A DNA stretch of 64,000 bases from Mesonia aestuariivivens (lineage in GTDB: Bacteria > Bacteroidota > Bacteroidia > Flavobacteriales > Flavobacteriaceae), in the NCBI RefSeq assembly GCF_019311235.1, contig NZ_JAHWDF010000006.1:1-64000 (forward strand), in the 5' to 3' direction. The translations under genes were made by a program, and so were the position numbers. Position 1 is the first letter of the stretch; each line of letters begins with the position of its first letter. Below are positions 27,731 to 36,583 of this stretch, one piece after another. Under the pieces are notes generated by a model, which saw nothing but the letters and a program-made list of their open reading frames with translations, did no database searches and was not told the origin of the DNA.

Positions 27731-28275
27731 GAATTACTAAAATCTTTAAAAGTTGGTAACTCTTTATCTTTTGCTGAAATAATTAACTGCTCTTTAGGTA
27801 AATGCCAGTCTATATTTAGAGTTTTGTCATTGTAAATAATACCACTTTCTGATGCTTTATTGTAATAATTATCGCATTTATAAGCAAAAATAGCTTCTGC
27901 TGAAAGGGTAATAAATCCATGAGCAAGCCCTTTAGGCACAAATAATTGTTGGTTATTTTGTTCGTTTAGAATGATGCTAAACGTTTTTCCATAAGTTTCA
28001 GAATTATCACGTAAATCTATTACTACATCCATCACCTCGCCCTTCACCACACGAACTAATTTAGCTTGCGCGTGTTCACCTTTTTGCAAATGAAAACCAC
28101 GTAAAGTTCCTTTTTTTGAAGTAGACTGGTTATCTTGTACAAACGTTACTTCTAAACCAGTTTCTTTCTTAAAGGTTTCATGATTATAACTTTCAAAAAA
28201 AGAGCCTCGGTCATCTTCAAAAACTCTTGGTTTAATAATAAAACAGTCTTTAAGTAATGTTTTTTCTATTTGCAT
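27727..28275 (-). CDS. rfbC: dTDP-4-dehydrorhamnose 3,5-epimerase
   Basis: This 182-aa cupin-type epimerase shows FEDDRGSFFESYN (residues 19-31), FVQDNQSTSKKGTLRGFHLQ with the catalytic His in RGFHLQ, and VPKGLAHGFITLS. It converts dTDP-4-dehydro-6-deoxyglucose to the L-lyxo epimer. Spacing to rfbA is 8 bp and it overlaps rfbD by 4 bp. Confidence 0.96.
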   Translation of the reverse strand: MQIEKTLLKDCFIIKPRVFEDDRGSFFESYNHETFKKETGLEVTFVQDNQSTSKKGTLRGFHLQKGEHAQAKLVRVVKGEVMDVVIDLRDNSETYGKTFSIILNEQNNQQLFVPKGLAHGFITLSAEAIFAYKCDNYYNKASESGIIYNDKTLNIDWHLPKEQLIISAKDKELPTFKDFSNS

Positions 28276-28283
28276 ATTAACTA

Positions 28284-29129
28284 TTATAAATTTTTTGCGT
28301 AACCGCTCTTATGAAGCGATGCTACTTGTTCTATCATTTCTTCTTTAGTGATATATCCCATTTTATAGGCTACTTTTTCTATAGAGCCTACTTTTAAGCC
28401 TTGACGTTCTTCTATAGCTTCTACAAAATTAGAGGCTTGCATTAACGATTTAAACGTACCTGTATCTAACCAAGCGGTGCCTTTGTCTAAAATACTTACG
28501 CTTAATTTTCCTTTTTTTAAATAAGCATTATTAATATCTGTAATTTCTAATTCACCACGATGACTGGGTTTTATGTTTTTGGCAATATTAACTACCTCAT
28601 TATCATAAAAATAAATTCCGGGAACTGCATACCGTGATTTAGGTTTTTTTGGTTTCTCTTCAATAGAAATGGCTTTACCATTTTCATCAAACTCTACTAC
28701 TCCATAACGCTCGGGATCGTGAACGTGATAGGCATAAATTACGCCACCATCAGGGTCTATATTACTTTGTAGTAAAGTGTCTATACCTGAACCATAGAAG
28801 ATATTATCACCTAAAATTAAAGCTATCTTATCTTCACCAATAAACTCTTCTCCTATAATAAAAGCCTCTGCTAATCCATTAGGTTGTTCTTGTACGGCAT
28901 ATTGAAAATTACAGCCTAATTTTTTGCCATTGCCTAATAGTTGTTTAAATAAAGGCAAATCTTTTGGTGTTGAAATAATAAGAATATCTTTTATTCCTGC
29001 AGACATTAAAGTCGATAACGGATAATAAATCATAGGTTTATCATACACCGGCAATAATTGCTTACTCACTGCAATAGTTAATGGGTGTAATCTAGTTCCT
29101 GATCCGCCTGCAAGGATTATTCCTTTCAT
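28284..29129 (-). CDS. rfbA: glucose-1-phosphate thymidylyltransferase
   Basis: The 281-aa nucleotidyltransferase has the signature [13 protein letters not shown] (residues 6-18), [18 protein letters not shown], the metal-binding LGDNIFYG, and the C-terminal [17 protein letters not shown]. It makes dTDP-glucose from glucose-1-phosphate and dTTP and commits sugar to rhamnose. The gene is 31 bp after rfbB. Confidence 0.96.
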   Translation of the reverse strand: MKGIILAGGSGTRLHPLTIAVSKQLLPVYDKPMIYYPLSTLMSAGIKDILIISTPKDLPLFKQLLGNGKKLGCNFQYAVQEQPNGLAEAFIIGEEFIGEDKIALILGDNIFYGSGIDTLLQSNIDPDGGVIYAYHVHDPERYGVVEFDENGKAISIEEKPKKPKSRYAVPGIYFYDNEVVNIAKNIKPSHRGELEITDINNAYLKKGKLSVSILDKGTAWLDTGTFKSLMQASNFVEAIEERQGLKVGSIEKVAYKMGYITKEEMIEQVASLHKSGYAKNL

Positions 29130-29160
29130 ATCAATTTTTTTGGGTTAATTGGTTTCATGC

Positions 29161-30171
29161 TTAATTGCTATATTTCTGTAAATACCAATTAATTGTTTTT
29201 TTAATACCAGTTTCAAAAGTTTCTTCTGCTTTCCAACCTAAGTTATCTTCAATTTTAGAAGCATCTATAGCGTATCTAAAATCGTGACCCGGACGATCTT
29301 TTACGAACGTAATTAGTTCACGATAAGACTTATTAGACTCACGTGGTTTTACTTCATCTAAAATATTACATATCTTTTCTGCGATATATAGATTATTTCG
29401 TTCATTTCGTCCCCCTATATTATAAGTTTCTCCTAATTTTCCTTTAGCAACAGCTAATTCTATTCCGTAACAGTGGTCTTGTACATATAACCAATCACGA
29501 ATATTAGTGCCTTGACCATAAATAGGAATATTTTCTTCTTGTAGTGCTTTTCTAATAATCGTAGGAATTAATTTTTCATCATGCTGATGTGGTCCATAGT
29601 TATTAGAGCAATTAGTGGTGATTACTGGCATGCCATAAGTATGGAAATAACTTCTTACTAACAGATCTGAGGAAGCTTTTGAAGCACTATAAGGACTATT
29701 GGGAGCATATGGTGTTTCTTCAGTAAAAAGCCCTTCGTTGCCTAAAGTACCATAAACTTCATCTGTAGATACATGTAGAAAACGAGCCTTTTGAAACTTC
29801 TCTTTGGTTTGAAAAGGTGCTGTCATCCAAAGTTGATAAGCTGCTTGTAATAGATTGAAAGTTCCTGTGATATTCGTTTCTATAAATGCCGATGGATCTG
29901 AAATAGAATTATCTACGTGAGATTCGGCTGCAAAATGTACAACCTCATCAAATTGATAGGTTTTAAATAAGTCTTTAATAAATTCTATATCGCAAATATC
30001 ACCTTTAATAAAAGTATAATTTTCTGCATGAGAATTCTCAATATTACCTAAATCTCCGGCATAGGTTAATTTATCTAAATTGATAATATGATTTTCTCCC
30101 TTGTTAACTTGATAGTTTACATAATTGCTACCAATAAAACCTGCACCACCAGTCACTAGAATTTTTTTCAT
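29161..30171 (-). CDS. rfbB: dTDP-glucose 4,6-dehydratase
   Basis: The 336-aa extended SDR has the NAD motif VTGGAGFIGSNYV (residues 5-17), the active-site segment STDEVYGTLG, and Y-x-x-x-K in SPYSASKASSDLLVRSY. NYGPHQHDEKLIPTII is typical of RfbB. It forms dTDP-4-dehydro-6-deoxy-D-glucose. It shares one base with the upstream chain-length gene, so it is likely coupled. Confidence 0.96.
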   Translation of the reverse strand: MKKILVTGGAGFIGSNYVNYQVNKGENHIINLDKLTYAGDLGNIENSHAENYTFIKGDICDIEFIKDLFKTYQFDEVVHFAAESHVDNSISDPSAFIETNITGTFNLLQAAYQLWMTAPFQTKEKFQKARFLHVSTDEVYGTLGNEGLFTEETPYAPNSPYSASKASSDLLVRSYFHTYGMPVITTNCSNNYGPHQHDEKLIPTIIRKALQEENIPIYGQGTNIRDWLYVQDHCYGIELAVAKGKLGETYNIGGRNERNNLYIAEKICNILDEVKPRESNKSYRELITFVKDRPGHDFRYAIDASKIEDNLGWKAEETFETGIKKTINWYLQKYSN

Positions 30172-31136
30172 TATTTATTTAATTTTTGAGCCTTTCGGAC
30201 AATTTTTATAAATATGATTAATCCAAAATAAGCTAATACAAGTAAAATTGGTATAAATAGCACTTTATAAGAAGAGATTTTTACATCTGTAATTTCGCTA
30301 GGGTTGCCTAAATCTACTATTTTAAGAAATTCTTCATTGGTGATTTTTTTAGCGTACATAACTTCTAATTCTTCTAATAAGTTACTTCTGTCGCCTATTA
30401 ATTCACCTAAATTTAAATCATTACTTATAATATTATTGGAAGAAGGAATGTTGATTGTATTACTTTTTGAGTAATTTTTAATTAAAGAATCTATTTGTGA
30501 GATTAAAAATTCATTAGAATTAATTAAAAATTGATTCTTCTTAGCTTGAATTTTATATACGCTTTGGTAATAGTCATTATCTCTAATTACACTAAGAATT
30601 TCATTTAAAATATGACTAGAATCTATATCTCTTGGATGAATTAAAGTAAGCTTGTAAAACTTAGAAATAGTATTGGTTACATCTCTTTTATTGTCTTCTG
30701 TTAAAAAATTAGATTCATTTAGTAACTCGTAGTACTTGAGTTGATCATTTGAAAGTTCATCTACCTCGAATAATGGATCTATATCTAATAATAAATAAGG
30801 CTTGCTTTCATTAAAATCTAATTTAGAATATAATTTTTCATCATTATTGTTCAATTTAAAATTAACCTCTTCTACAGATTTATATAAATATTCTGGACTA
30901 CCATAATCTGCAGCAACAATCATTTCTGTTTTTATTAAAACTCCAGAATTTTTCTGTAAAAAATAACCAGCAAAAGCTCCAATGATTATTAATACAATTA
31001 AAATTATAGCATGCCTTAATAAAAAAGCTATAAACCTTAGAAAAAGATTTCCTATATAATTTATTCCTCTTTTAAATAATTGAAATAAATCACCTAAATC
31101 TATTTCTTCGTTGTTATTTTTTGAATGCTGACTCAT
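30171..31136 (-). CDS. Wzz-like polysaccharide chain-length regulator
   Basis: This 321-aa protein has two membrane helices, at ~38-62 (IAFLLRHAIILIVLIIIGAFAGYFL) and ~292-312 (VLFIPILLVLAYFGLIIFI). A periplasmic domain of ~230 residues with coiled-coil propensity lies between them. That is the polysaccharide co-polymerase architecture, without a cytoplasmic tyrosine-kinase domain. The sequence is otherwise divergent, so the assignment rests on topology and position at the head of the rfb/polymer cluster. It shares one base with each neighbour. Confidence 0.78.
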   Translation of the reverse strand: MSQHSKNNNEEIDLGDLFQLFKRGINYIGNLFLRFIAFLLRHAIILIVLIIIGAFAGYFLQKNSGVLIKTEMIVAADYGSPEYLYKSVEEVNFKLNNNDEKLYSKLDFNESKPYLLLDIDPLFEVDELSNDQLKYYELLNESNFLTEDNKRDVTNTISKFYKLTLIHPRDIDSSHILNEILSVIRDNDYYQSVYKIQAKKNQFLINSNEFLISQIDSLIKNYSKSNTINIPSSNNIISNDLNLGELIGDRSNLLEELEVMYAKKITNEEFLKIVDLGNPSEITDVKISSYKVLFIPILLVLAYFGLIIFIKIVRKAQKLNK

Positions 31137-32815
31137 TAATTTTTAAATATTTGTTCTAAGATTTTTTCTGTAATTAGATAAGTTGGTTTTACTCCTGTAG
31201 TGCCTAAGCCTCCAGAAGCTAATGTGCTTCCTGTTTCTAAAGGATTATCGCTTGCGTAATAAGCATATCTTACTTTTACTTCTGGTTTGATACTGCCTCG
31301 AAGCTTAGAGGCTGCCTGAATTGCTTTTTGGTAATGTGCACCTTCCATCTCTAGGCCTATTACATTCCAGGTAGAATCATGAAAGAATGCAAGAATGTCT
31401 TTATTTTGAAGCGAAGTTCCTAAGACAGTAATCATAGCTCCCTCATAAACATCGATTCCTTGACCTTCTAAATCTTCTTTTTTCAATTCATTTTCAAACG
31501 GGTAATTATCTGCAGTTCCTTCAAATAAATGAGCTGAAGGAATCATAATATCACCTTTTCTACCTTCAAGAATTCCTGCTTTCCCCATAATTGAGATAGA
31601 ATCTACTTCTAAATGAATTTTCTTTTCTCCCAATTCAAATGGCTTTAGAAGCTCGTCTATAGTCTCGTAAGCTTGTTCTCCAAATGCGTAATCCATCACA
31701 ATAATTACTGGTGCATTTTCATCTTTTGAAGTAGCGAATTTTTCTTCAGGGTGATTTATTTTAGAAGTATCAAAAAGCTGAACATTAATATTAGCGCCGC
31801 TCTTATCTTCAATATAAATCATTCCGTTATCTAAAGCGGTTTTGGTAACTTTTTGACGAAGTTTTCCACTTGCACTATTACTTAATTCTTCATAAATAGC
31901 ATTAATAGGTTTCTTTTTCAATTCTGTTTTTAAGGCAATAGAAGCATAAAGTGTATTCATCACACTATGCATATTTGCACTAATAATGTGAAGCGGTCTT
32001 TGTAAAAGTCCATTTTCAGATAAAGTCTGTTTAATTTTATCTGCCCAAACTTCTCCATGAATATGATGCCCTAAGCGTTCTCTTAATACTGGAGTAAAAG
32101 TGACAATTCTTTTATGGTTACCTAAAGCTTCATCTATAGCTAAACTCCCTAAATTGTAAATAATATTCAGAAACCGCTCAGGATTAGTTGGTGTACTGTA
32201 TAAAGGATGTACTTGCGAGACTTCTTTAAAAGTTCTCCCTAAAATATTTGCTGTATGTGTTAAAGCTATTTCTCGCTCTGCTTTAGTGAGTTCATTTTGT
32301 TTTACCGCAGCTTCTAACTTTTGCCAATCTCTATTTACGCTACCTTCCTCATCGATGATTACTCGTTTCATAATCTTGTGAGATTCGATAAACAAGAAAG
32401 TTAAGTGGGTTAAAATATCGTAAATCTCTGAGCGCCCGCGGGTAATTTCAATATTCATTTGCTCTTCGTCTATACGGTAGCAATTTCTTCTTCTTTTAGG
32501 AGGAACAATAGGGGTAAAATGTGAATCTCCATAACCCTCATCACTGGTAAGATTAATGTATCTACATTCTTCTATCCCTAAAGGTAATCTATCGATCACA
32601 TATAAAAGTCCGTGAAGTTCTAGTTTTTCATCTGCCACAGAGCCGTAAATTTCGGGTCTTAAAATAAGTAAAGCTTCCCGTAATGTTTCACCTGAAACTC
32701 CCATGGGTTTATAAAAACCTCTATTAAAAAGATGGCGCATCGTGATGTACATTCTTTCAATAGCGTTGGAGCTTTCTTGAGCTCTGTTTCTTCCTGTATT
32801 TATTAAATTACTCAT
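31136..32815 (-). CDS. DUF6909 family protein
   Basis: The 559-aa soluble protein starts near residue 19 with the family-typical AIERMYITMRHLFNRGFYKPMG. It also has RRNCYRIDEEQMNIEITRGRSEIYDILTHLTFLFIESHKI and a glycine-rich C-terminus with GSTLASGGLGTTGVKPTYLIT. The second half holds motifs that could bind a nucleotide or phosphate (VIIVMDYAFGEQAYETI, EGRKGDIMIPSAHLFEGTADNYPF, GLEMEGAHYQKAI). The last resembles the purine nucleoside phosphorylase-type EMEGA motif, which is suggestive only. No function is established. It may head the polymer transcript or belong to the housekeeping genes upstream. Confidence 0.78.
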   Translation of the reverse strand: MSNLINTGRNRAQESSNAIERMYITMRHLFNRGFYKPMGVSGETLREALLILRPEIYGSVADEKLELHGLLYVIDRLPLGIEECRYINLTSDEGYGDSHFTPIVPPKRRRNCYRIDEEQMNIEITRGRSEIYDILTHLTFLFIESHKIMKRVIIDEEGSVNRDWQKLEAAVKQNELTKAEREIALTHTANILGRTFKEVSQVHPLYSTPTNPERFLNIIYNLGSLAIDEALGNHKRIVTFTPVLRERLGHHIHGEVWADKIKQTLSENGLLQRPLHIISANMHSVMNTLYASIALKTELKKKPINAIYEELSNSASGKLRQKVTKTALDNGMIYIEDKSGANINVQLFDTSKINHPEEKFATSKDENAPVIIVMDYAFGEQAYETIDELLKPFELGEKKIHLEVDSISIMGKAGILEGRKGDIMIPSAHLFEGTADNYPFENELKKEDLEGQGIDVYEGAMITVLGTSLQNKDILAFFHDSTWNVIGLEMEGAHYQKAIQAASKLRGSIKPEVKVRYAYYASDNPLETGSTLASGGLGTTGVKPTYLITEKILEQIFKN

Positions 32816-32839
32816 AGAGCGATAAATATATAATAATTT

Positions 32840-34333
32840 TTATTTCTGAAGTTTTTCTAATGCTGTAACAATTTTACGATCGTTAGCTAAGCGTGGTATT
32901 TTATTTTGTCCGCCAAGTTTTCCTATAGATTTCATATATTCTTGAAAACTATTTTTTTGGACAGACGTTATCTTTAAAGGTTTTAAAATTTTACCTATAA
33001 TTAAATCTTTATAATAGCTATTTTGAGCTTGTAGACTTTTGTCTAAAAACAAAGAAAGTTCTTCTAGCGAATTAGGTTCTTTTTCAAACTCTATAAACCA
33101 TTCGTGGTATGGTAATCCTTCTTCAGGATCAATCTGTGGAGCGACCGTAAATTCTGCTACCTGAAATTTAAACTTTTTAGTTGCTTCACCCATAGCAGCT
33201 TCAACCTCTTTAGCAATTACATGTTCACCAAAAGCAGAGGTGAAGTGTTTTATTCTTCCAGATACAATCAATCGGTAAGGCTTTAAACTGGTAAACATGA
33301 CTGTATCTCCTAAATTATAAGCCCATAATCCAGCATTTGTAGATATGATCATTACATAATTTACATCTTTTTCTACTTCACCAATGGTTAAACGCTTAGG
33401 GTTTTCATTAAAAAATTCATCTGCTTTAATAAATTCATAAAAGATGCCAGCATCTAATCGAAGTAACATTCCCTTTTGGTCTTGTTGATCTTGATAAGCA
33501 AAAAACCCTTCTGAAGCAGGAAAAAGTTCTATACTATCTACTTTTCTTCCTATTAAATTTTCAAATTTAGCACGATAAGGTTCAAAATTTACGCCGCCGT
33601 AAATAAACAAGTTAAAGTTAGGAAAAATCTCTCCTACTTTTTTACCGGCTTTTTGATAAATTCTTTCAAAATACATTTGCACCCAAGAAGGGATTCCGCT
33701 AATTACGGTCATATTCTCTGGTAAAGTTTCTTCTATAATTGCTTCAACCTTATCTTCCCAATCTTCAATACAATTGGTCTCCAGACTTGGCAGTCTGTTT
33801 TTCTGTAAATAAGAAGGTACAAAATGAGCTACGATGCCAGAAAGTCTTCCTAACTGAATTCCGTTTTTACTGGTTAACTTTGGACTTCCTTGTAAAAAAA
33901 TCATTTTTCCGTCTACAAAGTCTGTTTTTCCTGTTGCTGAAATATAGTTAAGGATAGCATTTCTTGCGCCGTTAATATGTGTAGGCATCGACTCTTTTGT
34001 GAGTGGAATATATTTTGCACCACTTGTGGTGCCAGAGGTTTTTGCAAAATAAAGAGGTTTACCAGGCCATAAAATACTTTCCTCACCTTCTACTACTCTA
34101 TTTATATAAGGCTTTAAATCTTCATAATCTCTTACAGGAACTTGTTGGGCAAAATCTTTAAAAGAATTTATTTTACTAAAATAATGATCACGCCCAAACT
34201 TGGTATCTTTTGCTTGTTTTAATAATTGTTGAAATACTTTTTGCTGAGTTACCACAGGTTGAGCTGCCCACCTATTGGTTTGGTGTTTTATATAATTAGC
34301 AAATATTTTAGCGGCAATAGATTTAAGACTCAT
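32840..34333 (-). CDS. GH3 family protein (acyl-adenylating, auxin-responsive-promoter type)
   Basis: The 497-aa protein has the adenylate-forming phosphate loop FAKTSGTTSGAKYIPLT (residues ~106-122), the GIPSWVQMYFERI and LFIYGGVNFEPYRAKFE segments, and ELFPASEGFFAYQDQ (motif for adenine binding). YELGDTV-type (here YNLGDTVMFT) and SGRIKHFTSAFGEHV follow, as in the ANL-like GH3 fold. Plant GH3 enzymes conjugate amino acids to acyl acids; the bacterial substrate is unknown. It lies 24 bp upstream of the DUF6909 gene and 2 bp after the M23 peptidase gene. Confidence 0.9.
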   Translation of the reverse strand: MSLKSIAAKIFANYIKHQTNRWAAQPVVTQQKVFQQLLKQAKDTKFGRDHYFSKINSFKDFAQQVPVRDYEDLKPYINRVVEGEESILWPGKPLYFAKTSGTTSGAKYIPLTKESMPTHINGARNAILNYISATGKTDFVDGKMIFLQGSPKLTSKNGIQLGRLSGIVAHFVPSYLQKNRLPSLETNCIEDWEDKVEAIIEETLPENMTVISGIPSWVQMYFERIYQKAGKKVGEIFPNFNLFIYGGVNFEPYRAKFENLIGRKVDSIELFPASEGFFAYQDQQDQKGMLLRLDAGIFYEFIKADEFFNENPKRLTIGEVEKDVNYVMIISTNAGLWAYNLGDTVMFTSLKPYRLIVSGRIKHFTSAFGEHVIAKEVEAAMGEATKKFKFQVAEFTVAPQIDPEEGLPYHEWFIEFEKEPNSLEELSLFLDKSLQAQNSYYKDLIIGKILKPLKITSVQKNSFQEYMKSIGKLGGQNKIPRLANDRKIVTALEKLQK

Positions 34334-34335
34334 AA

Positions 34336-35202
34336 TTATTCAAATTCTAAAAAATCGGTAGGATTTACGGGTCTTCCGTTACTCCAAAGTTCAAAATGTA
34401 AATGTGGGCCTGTAGTTAATTCTCCAGTTGAACCTACCATAGCAACAACCTCTCCTTTTCTAACTAATTCTCCCTGAGATTTCGCTAATGATGAATTGTG
34501 TTTATAAACAGAGATTAACCCGTAGCGATGTTCTATGATCAAAACATAACCAGTTTCTGCAGTCCATTCGGCAAAAATAACGGTACCTTCTGCTGCTGCT
34601 TTTACAGGAGTGTTTTTTGGAGTTACAATGTCTACCGCAAAGTGATTTTCTTCTGGATTGTAGCTTTCTGTAATCTGACCTTTTACTGGCGGAAATAATT
34701 TAAAATCTGTCTTATCTACCGCGGCATCAATCACATTATACTTGTCTTCTTGTTCTACTTCTTGCCGCAATAAAGAATCTTCTTTAGATGGACTTAAAAT
34801 CACTTCAGCTACTGGTTGTAAATTAGGTTTTAAACTATCTCCCTGAATTTCTTCAACAGTAACATCTCCATTTAAAACTTTTCTAATGGAATTGAAGTAT
34901 TCGTTTTTCTGATGAAGTACGCGTTGTAAGGAGTCTGTTTTTAATAATAATTGAGTAGCCTGGGTTTTTAATTTTGTAGAAGAATATCCTGGAATATACT
35001 CTCTTAAAGGAGTAAAAGCAATTAAAAGCGTAGTAAAAATAATTAAGACAAGAACCGAAATACCTACAGAAACAAACACGTTAAGACGGGTAAGTTTAAA
35101 AGCAAATTTTTCTTCAAAAGTATCTTCATTTAAAACCACTAGACGATACTTGTGAAGTAACTTTTTTGCTAACTTTTTTTCTCTTTTTTTCTTTTTAACC
35201 AT
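34336..35202 (-). CDS. M23 family metallopeptidase, membrane-anchored
   Basis: The 288-aa protein has a Lys/Arg-rich cytoplasmic N-terminus, one membrane helix (~33-57, LNVFVSVGISVLVLIIFTTLLIAF), a short coiled-coil segment (~75-105), and a C-terminal lysostaphin-type M23 domain. Zinc ligands are in NHFAVD (~185-190) and HLHFELW (~266-272), with GPHLH intact, so it is probably an active peptidoglycan endopeptidase rather than an EnvC-like regulator. It is divergent from tatA. Confidence 0.92.
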   Translation of the reverse strand: MVKKKKREKKLAKKLLHKYRLVVLNEDTFEEKFAFKLTRLNVFVSVGISVLVLIIFTTLLIAFTPLREYIPGYSSTKLKTQATQLLLKTDSLQRVLHQKNEYFNSIRKVLNGDVTVEEIQGDSLKPNLQPVAEVILSPSKEDSLLRQEVEQEDKYNVIDAAVDKTDFKLFPPVKGQITESYNPEENHFAVDIVTPKNTPVKAAAEGTVIFAEWTAETGYVLIIEHRYGLISVYKHNSSLAKSQGELVRKGEVVAMVGSTGELTTGPHLHFELWSNGRPVNPTDFLEFE

Positions 35203-35290
35203 AGTCCCTAATTACTTTACAAATATAGAATAATCTATTATTGTAAGCTTATTTATTAAGATGTTAACGCAAACATTAAATTTTAATTAT

Positions 35291-35298
35291 TATGTTTG
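35291..35298 (+). promoter_or_regulatory. -7 element upstream of tatA
   Basis: TATGTTTG matches the Bacteroidota -7 consensus TAnnTTTG and lies 22 bp upstream of ATG 35321. No clear -33 TTG is seen at the expected distance. Its position downstream of the ATG at 35261 argues for the later tatA start. Confidence 0.4.
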
Positions 35299-35320
35299 TA
35301 CTACACTAAAACAAAAGATT

Positions 35321-35521
35321 ATGTCATTAGGTATTTTATTAATGATTGGAGCGTGGCAATACATCATTATTGGTGTCGTTATTTTACTTTTATTTGGAGG
35401 GAAAAAAATTCCAGAACTCATGAAAGGTTTAGGTAGCGGAATTAAGGAATTTAAAGACGCCTCCAAAGAAGATGAAGAGCCAACTACTGACAAAAAAGTT
35501 GAAGATAATAAGCATTCATAA
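35321..35521 (+). CDS. tatA: twin-arginine translocase subunit TatA/TatE
   Basis: The open frame begins at 35261, but ATG 35321 gives a normal 66-aa TatA and places a -7 promoter element upstream. Residues ~8-25 are the short membrane helix ([24 protein letters not shown]). The FGGKKIPEL hinge follows, then the amphipathic helix [16 protein letters not shown] and an acidic tail. The Phe-Gly at the helix end is the TatA signature. TatA oligomers form the channel that exports folded proteins. No tatC is nearby. Confidence 0.92.
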   Translation: MSLGILLMIGAWQYIIIGVVILLLFGGKKIPELMKGLGSGIKEFKDASKEDEEPTTDKKVEDNKHS

Positions 35522-35552
35522 ATGTTTACTTATTAAAACCATTTGAAATAAA

Positions 35553-35584
35553 AAAGCCCGATGAAAATTTCATCGGGCTTTTTC
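35553..35584. terminator. bidirectional hairpin terminator (tatA / DUF4837 gene)
   Basis: The arms AGCCCGATG (35555-35563) and CATCGGGCT (35571-35579) form a GC-rich 9-bp stem with A and T runs on either side. It lies between tatA and the convergent DUF4837 gene and serves both. Confidence 0.88.
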
Positions 35585-35585
35585 T

Positions 35586-36563
35586 TTATTCAATTTTAGC
35601 AGATTTTAAAATTGATTCTAATTCAAAAATATGATCTCGCTTAGCGTTAGAAGGTTTAAATACAAAGCCTTCTAAGATAACGTAACGGTTGTTTTTTTCA
35701 TCTCTTACCGCATAGTTAATAAAAGGTCCCGCCATAAAAGCTCCTTTTACCTCCCAAGTACCTTTAGTTTCGTAGGCAAATTTACCGTCTATTTTAGATT
35801 CAAATAAATAAGGTGCATAAGCTTCTTCAGTAATTAAATAACTGCCTTCATTTGGGCCTGGTACATGTTGGTTTCCAATAGAATCCCGCATTTTTATAAT
35901 ATTACCAATTACGTTGGTATCTTTATCTATTACTTGCATTGGCACTTCGTAAACCAAAATTTCCATACTACCGTGCTTAATGTCTTTTCTTATCCAAAAA
36001 AAATCATCTTCATTTTTAGCATATCGGTAAGCAGTAGGAAATTTTAATCTTACCCCTAAGCTTTCTTTTAATTTTTCATCACTTTTTAACGAATGTGAAA
36101 TTCTTCGTTGTTGCTCTTTTAATTCGGTATTCTTAAAAGTCTGAATGATACTATCTGTATGTTCGTTAATTACTTTATTGAGTTCTGAAGGAGTTGAACC
36201 ATACACATAAATACCCGTTTGAGGCTTTGCTAAAGTATCTTTTACGACTTCAAACTTAGCTTGTTGACTTTTCTTAATGTATAAAAAAGTTCTATTTCTA
36301 GCTACAAAACCTGAAAACGCTTTGGGTGGAATTTGATTTAAAGAAAACAAAGGCTCTTGTTGTGGTAAACCATCTATAGGCGCAGCAAGTTTAGCTCTTA
36401 AATTTTCTCCAACTTCTCCTTTCCAAAGTTGATTATTGATTACAATAGAAATGCTATTGAGCCTTCCTGAAGATTCTGAAAGTATTTTTTGATTTTTCTT
36501 ATTTGAATCTTTACATGCTACAAGTGAAACCAATGTAAAAAATAAAAAGACAACTTTTTTCAT
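35586..36563 (-). CDS. DUF4837 family lipoprotein
   Basis: The 325-aa protein has a lipoprotein signal, with Cys17 in FTLVSLVACKDS. The body shows SISIVINNQLWKGEVGENLRAKLAAPIDGLPQQEP and FSLNQIPPKAFSGFVARNRTFLY, typical of the Bacteroidota family DUF4837, which has no known function. The gene lies 20 bp after the lytic transglycosylase gene and is probably co-transcribed with it, so a cell-envelope role is a fair guess. Confidence 0.85.
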   Translation of the reverse strand: MKKVVFLFFTLVSLVACKDSNKKNQKILSESSGRLNSISIVINNQLWKGEVGENLRAKLAAPIDGLPQQEPLFSLNQIPPKAFSGFVARNRTFLYIKKSQQAKFEVVKDTLAKPQTGIYVYGSTPSELNKVINEHTDSIIQTFKNTELKEQQRRISHSLKSDEKLKESLGVRLKFPTAYRYAKNEDDFFWIRKDIKHGSMEILVYEVPMQVIDKDTNVIGNIIKMRDSIGNQHVPGPNEGSYLITEEAYAPYLFESKIDGKFAYETKGTWEVKGAFMAGPFINYAVRDEKNNRYVILEGFVFKPSNAKRDHIFELESILKSAKIE

Positions 36564-36583
36564 GCGTATAACTTTTGGTGAAT

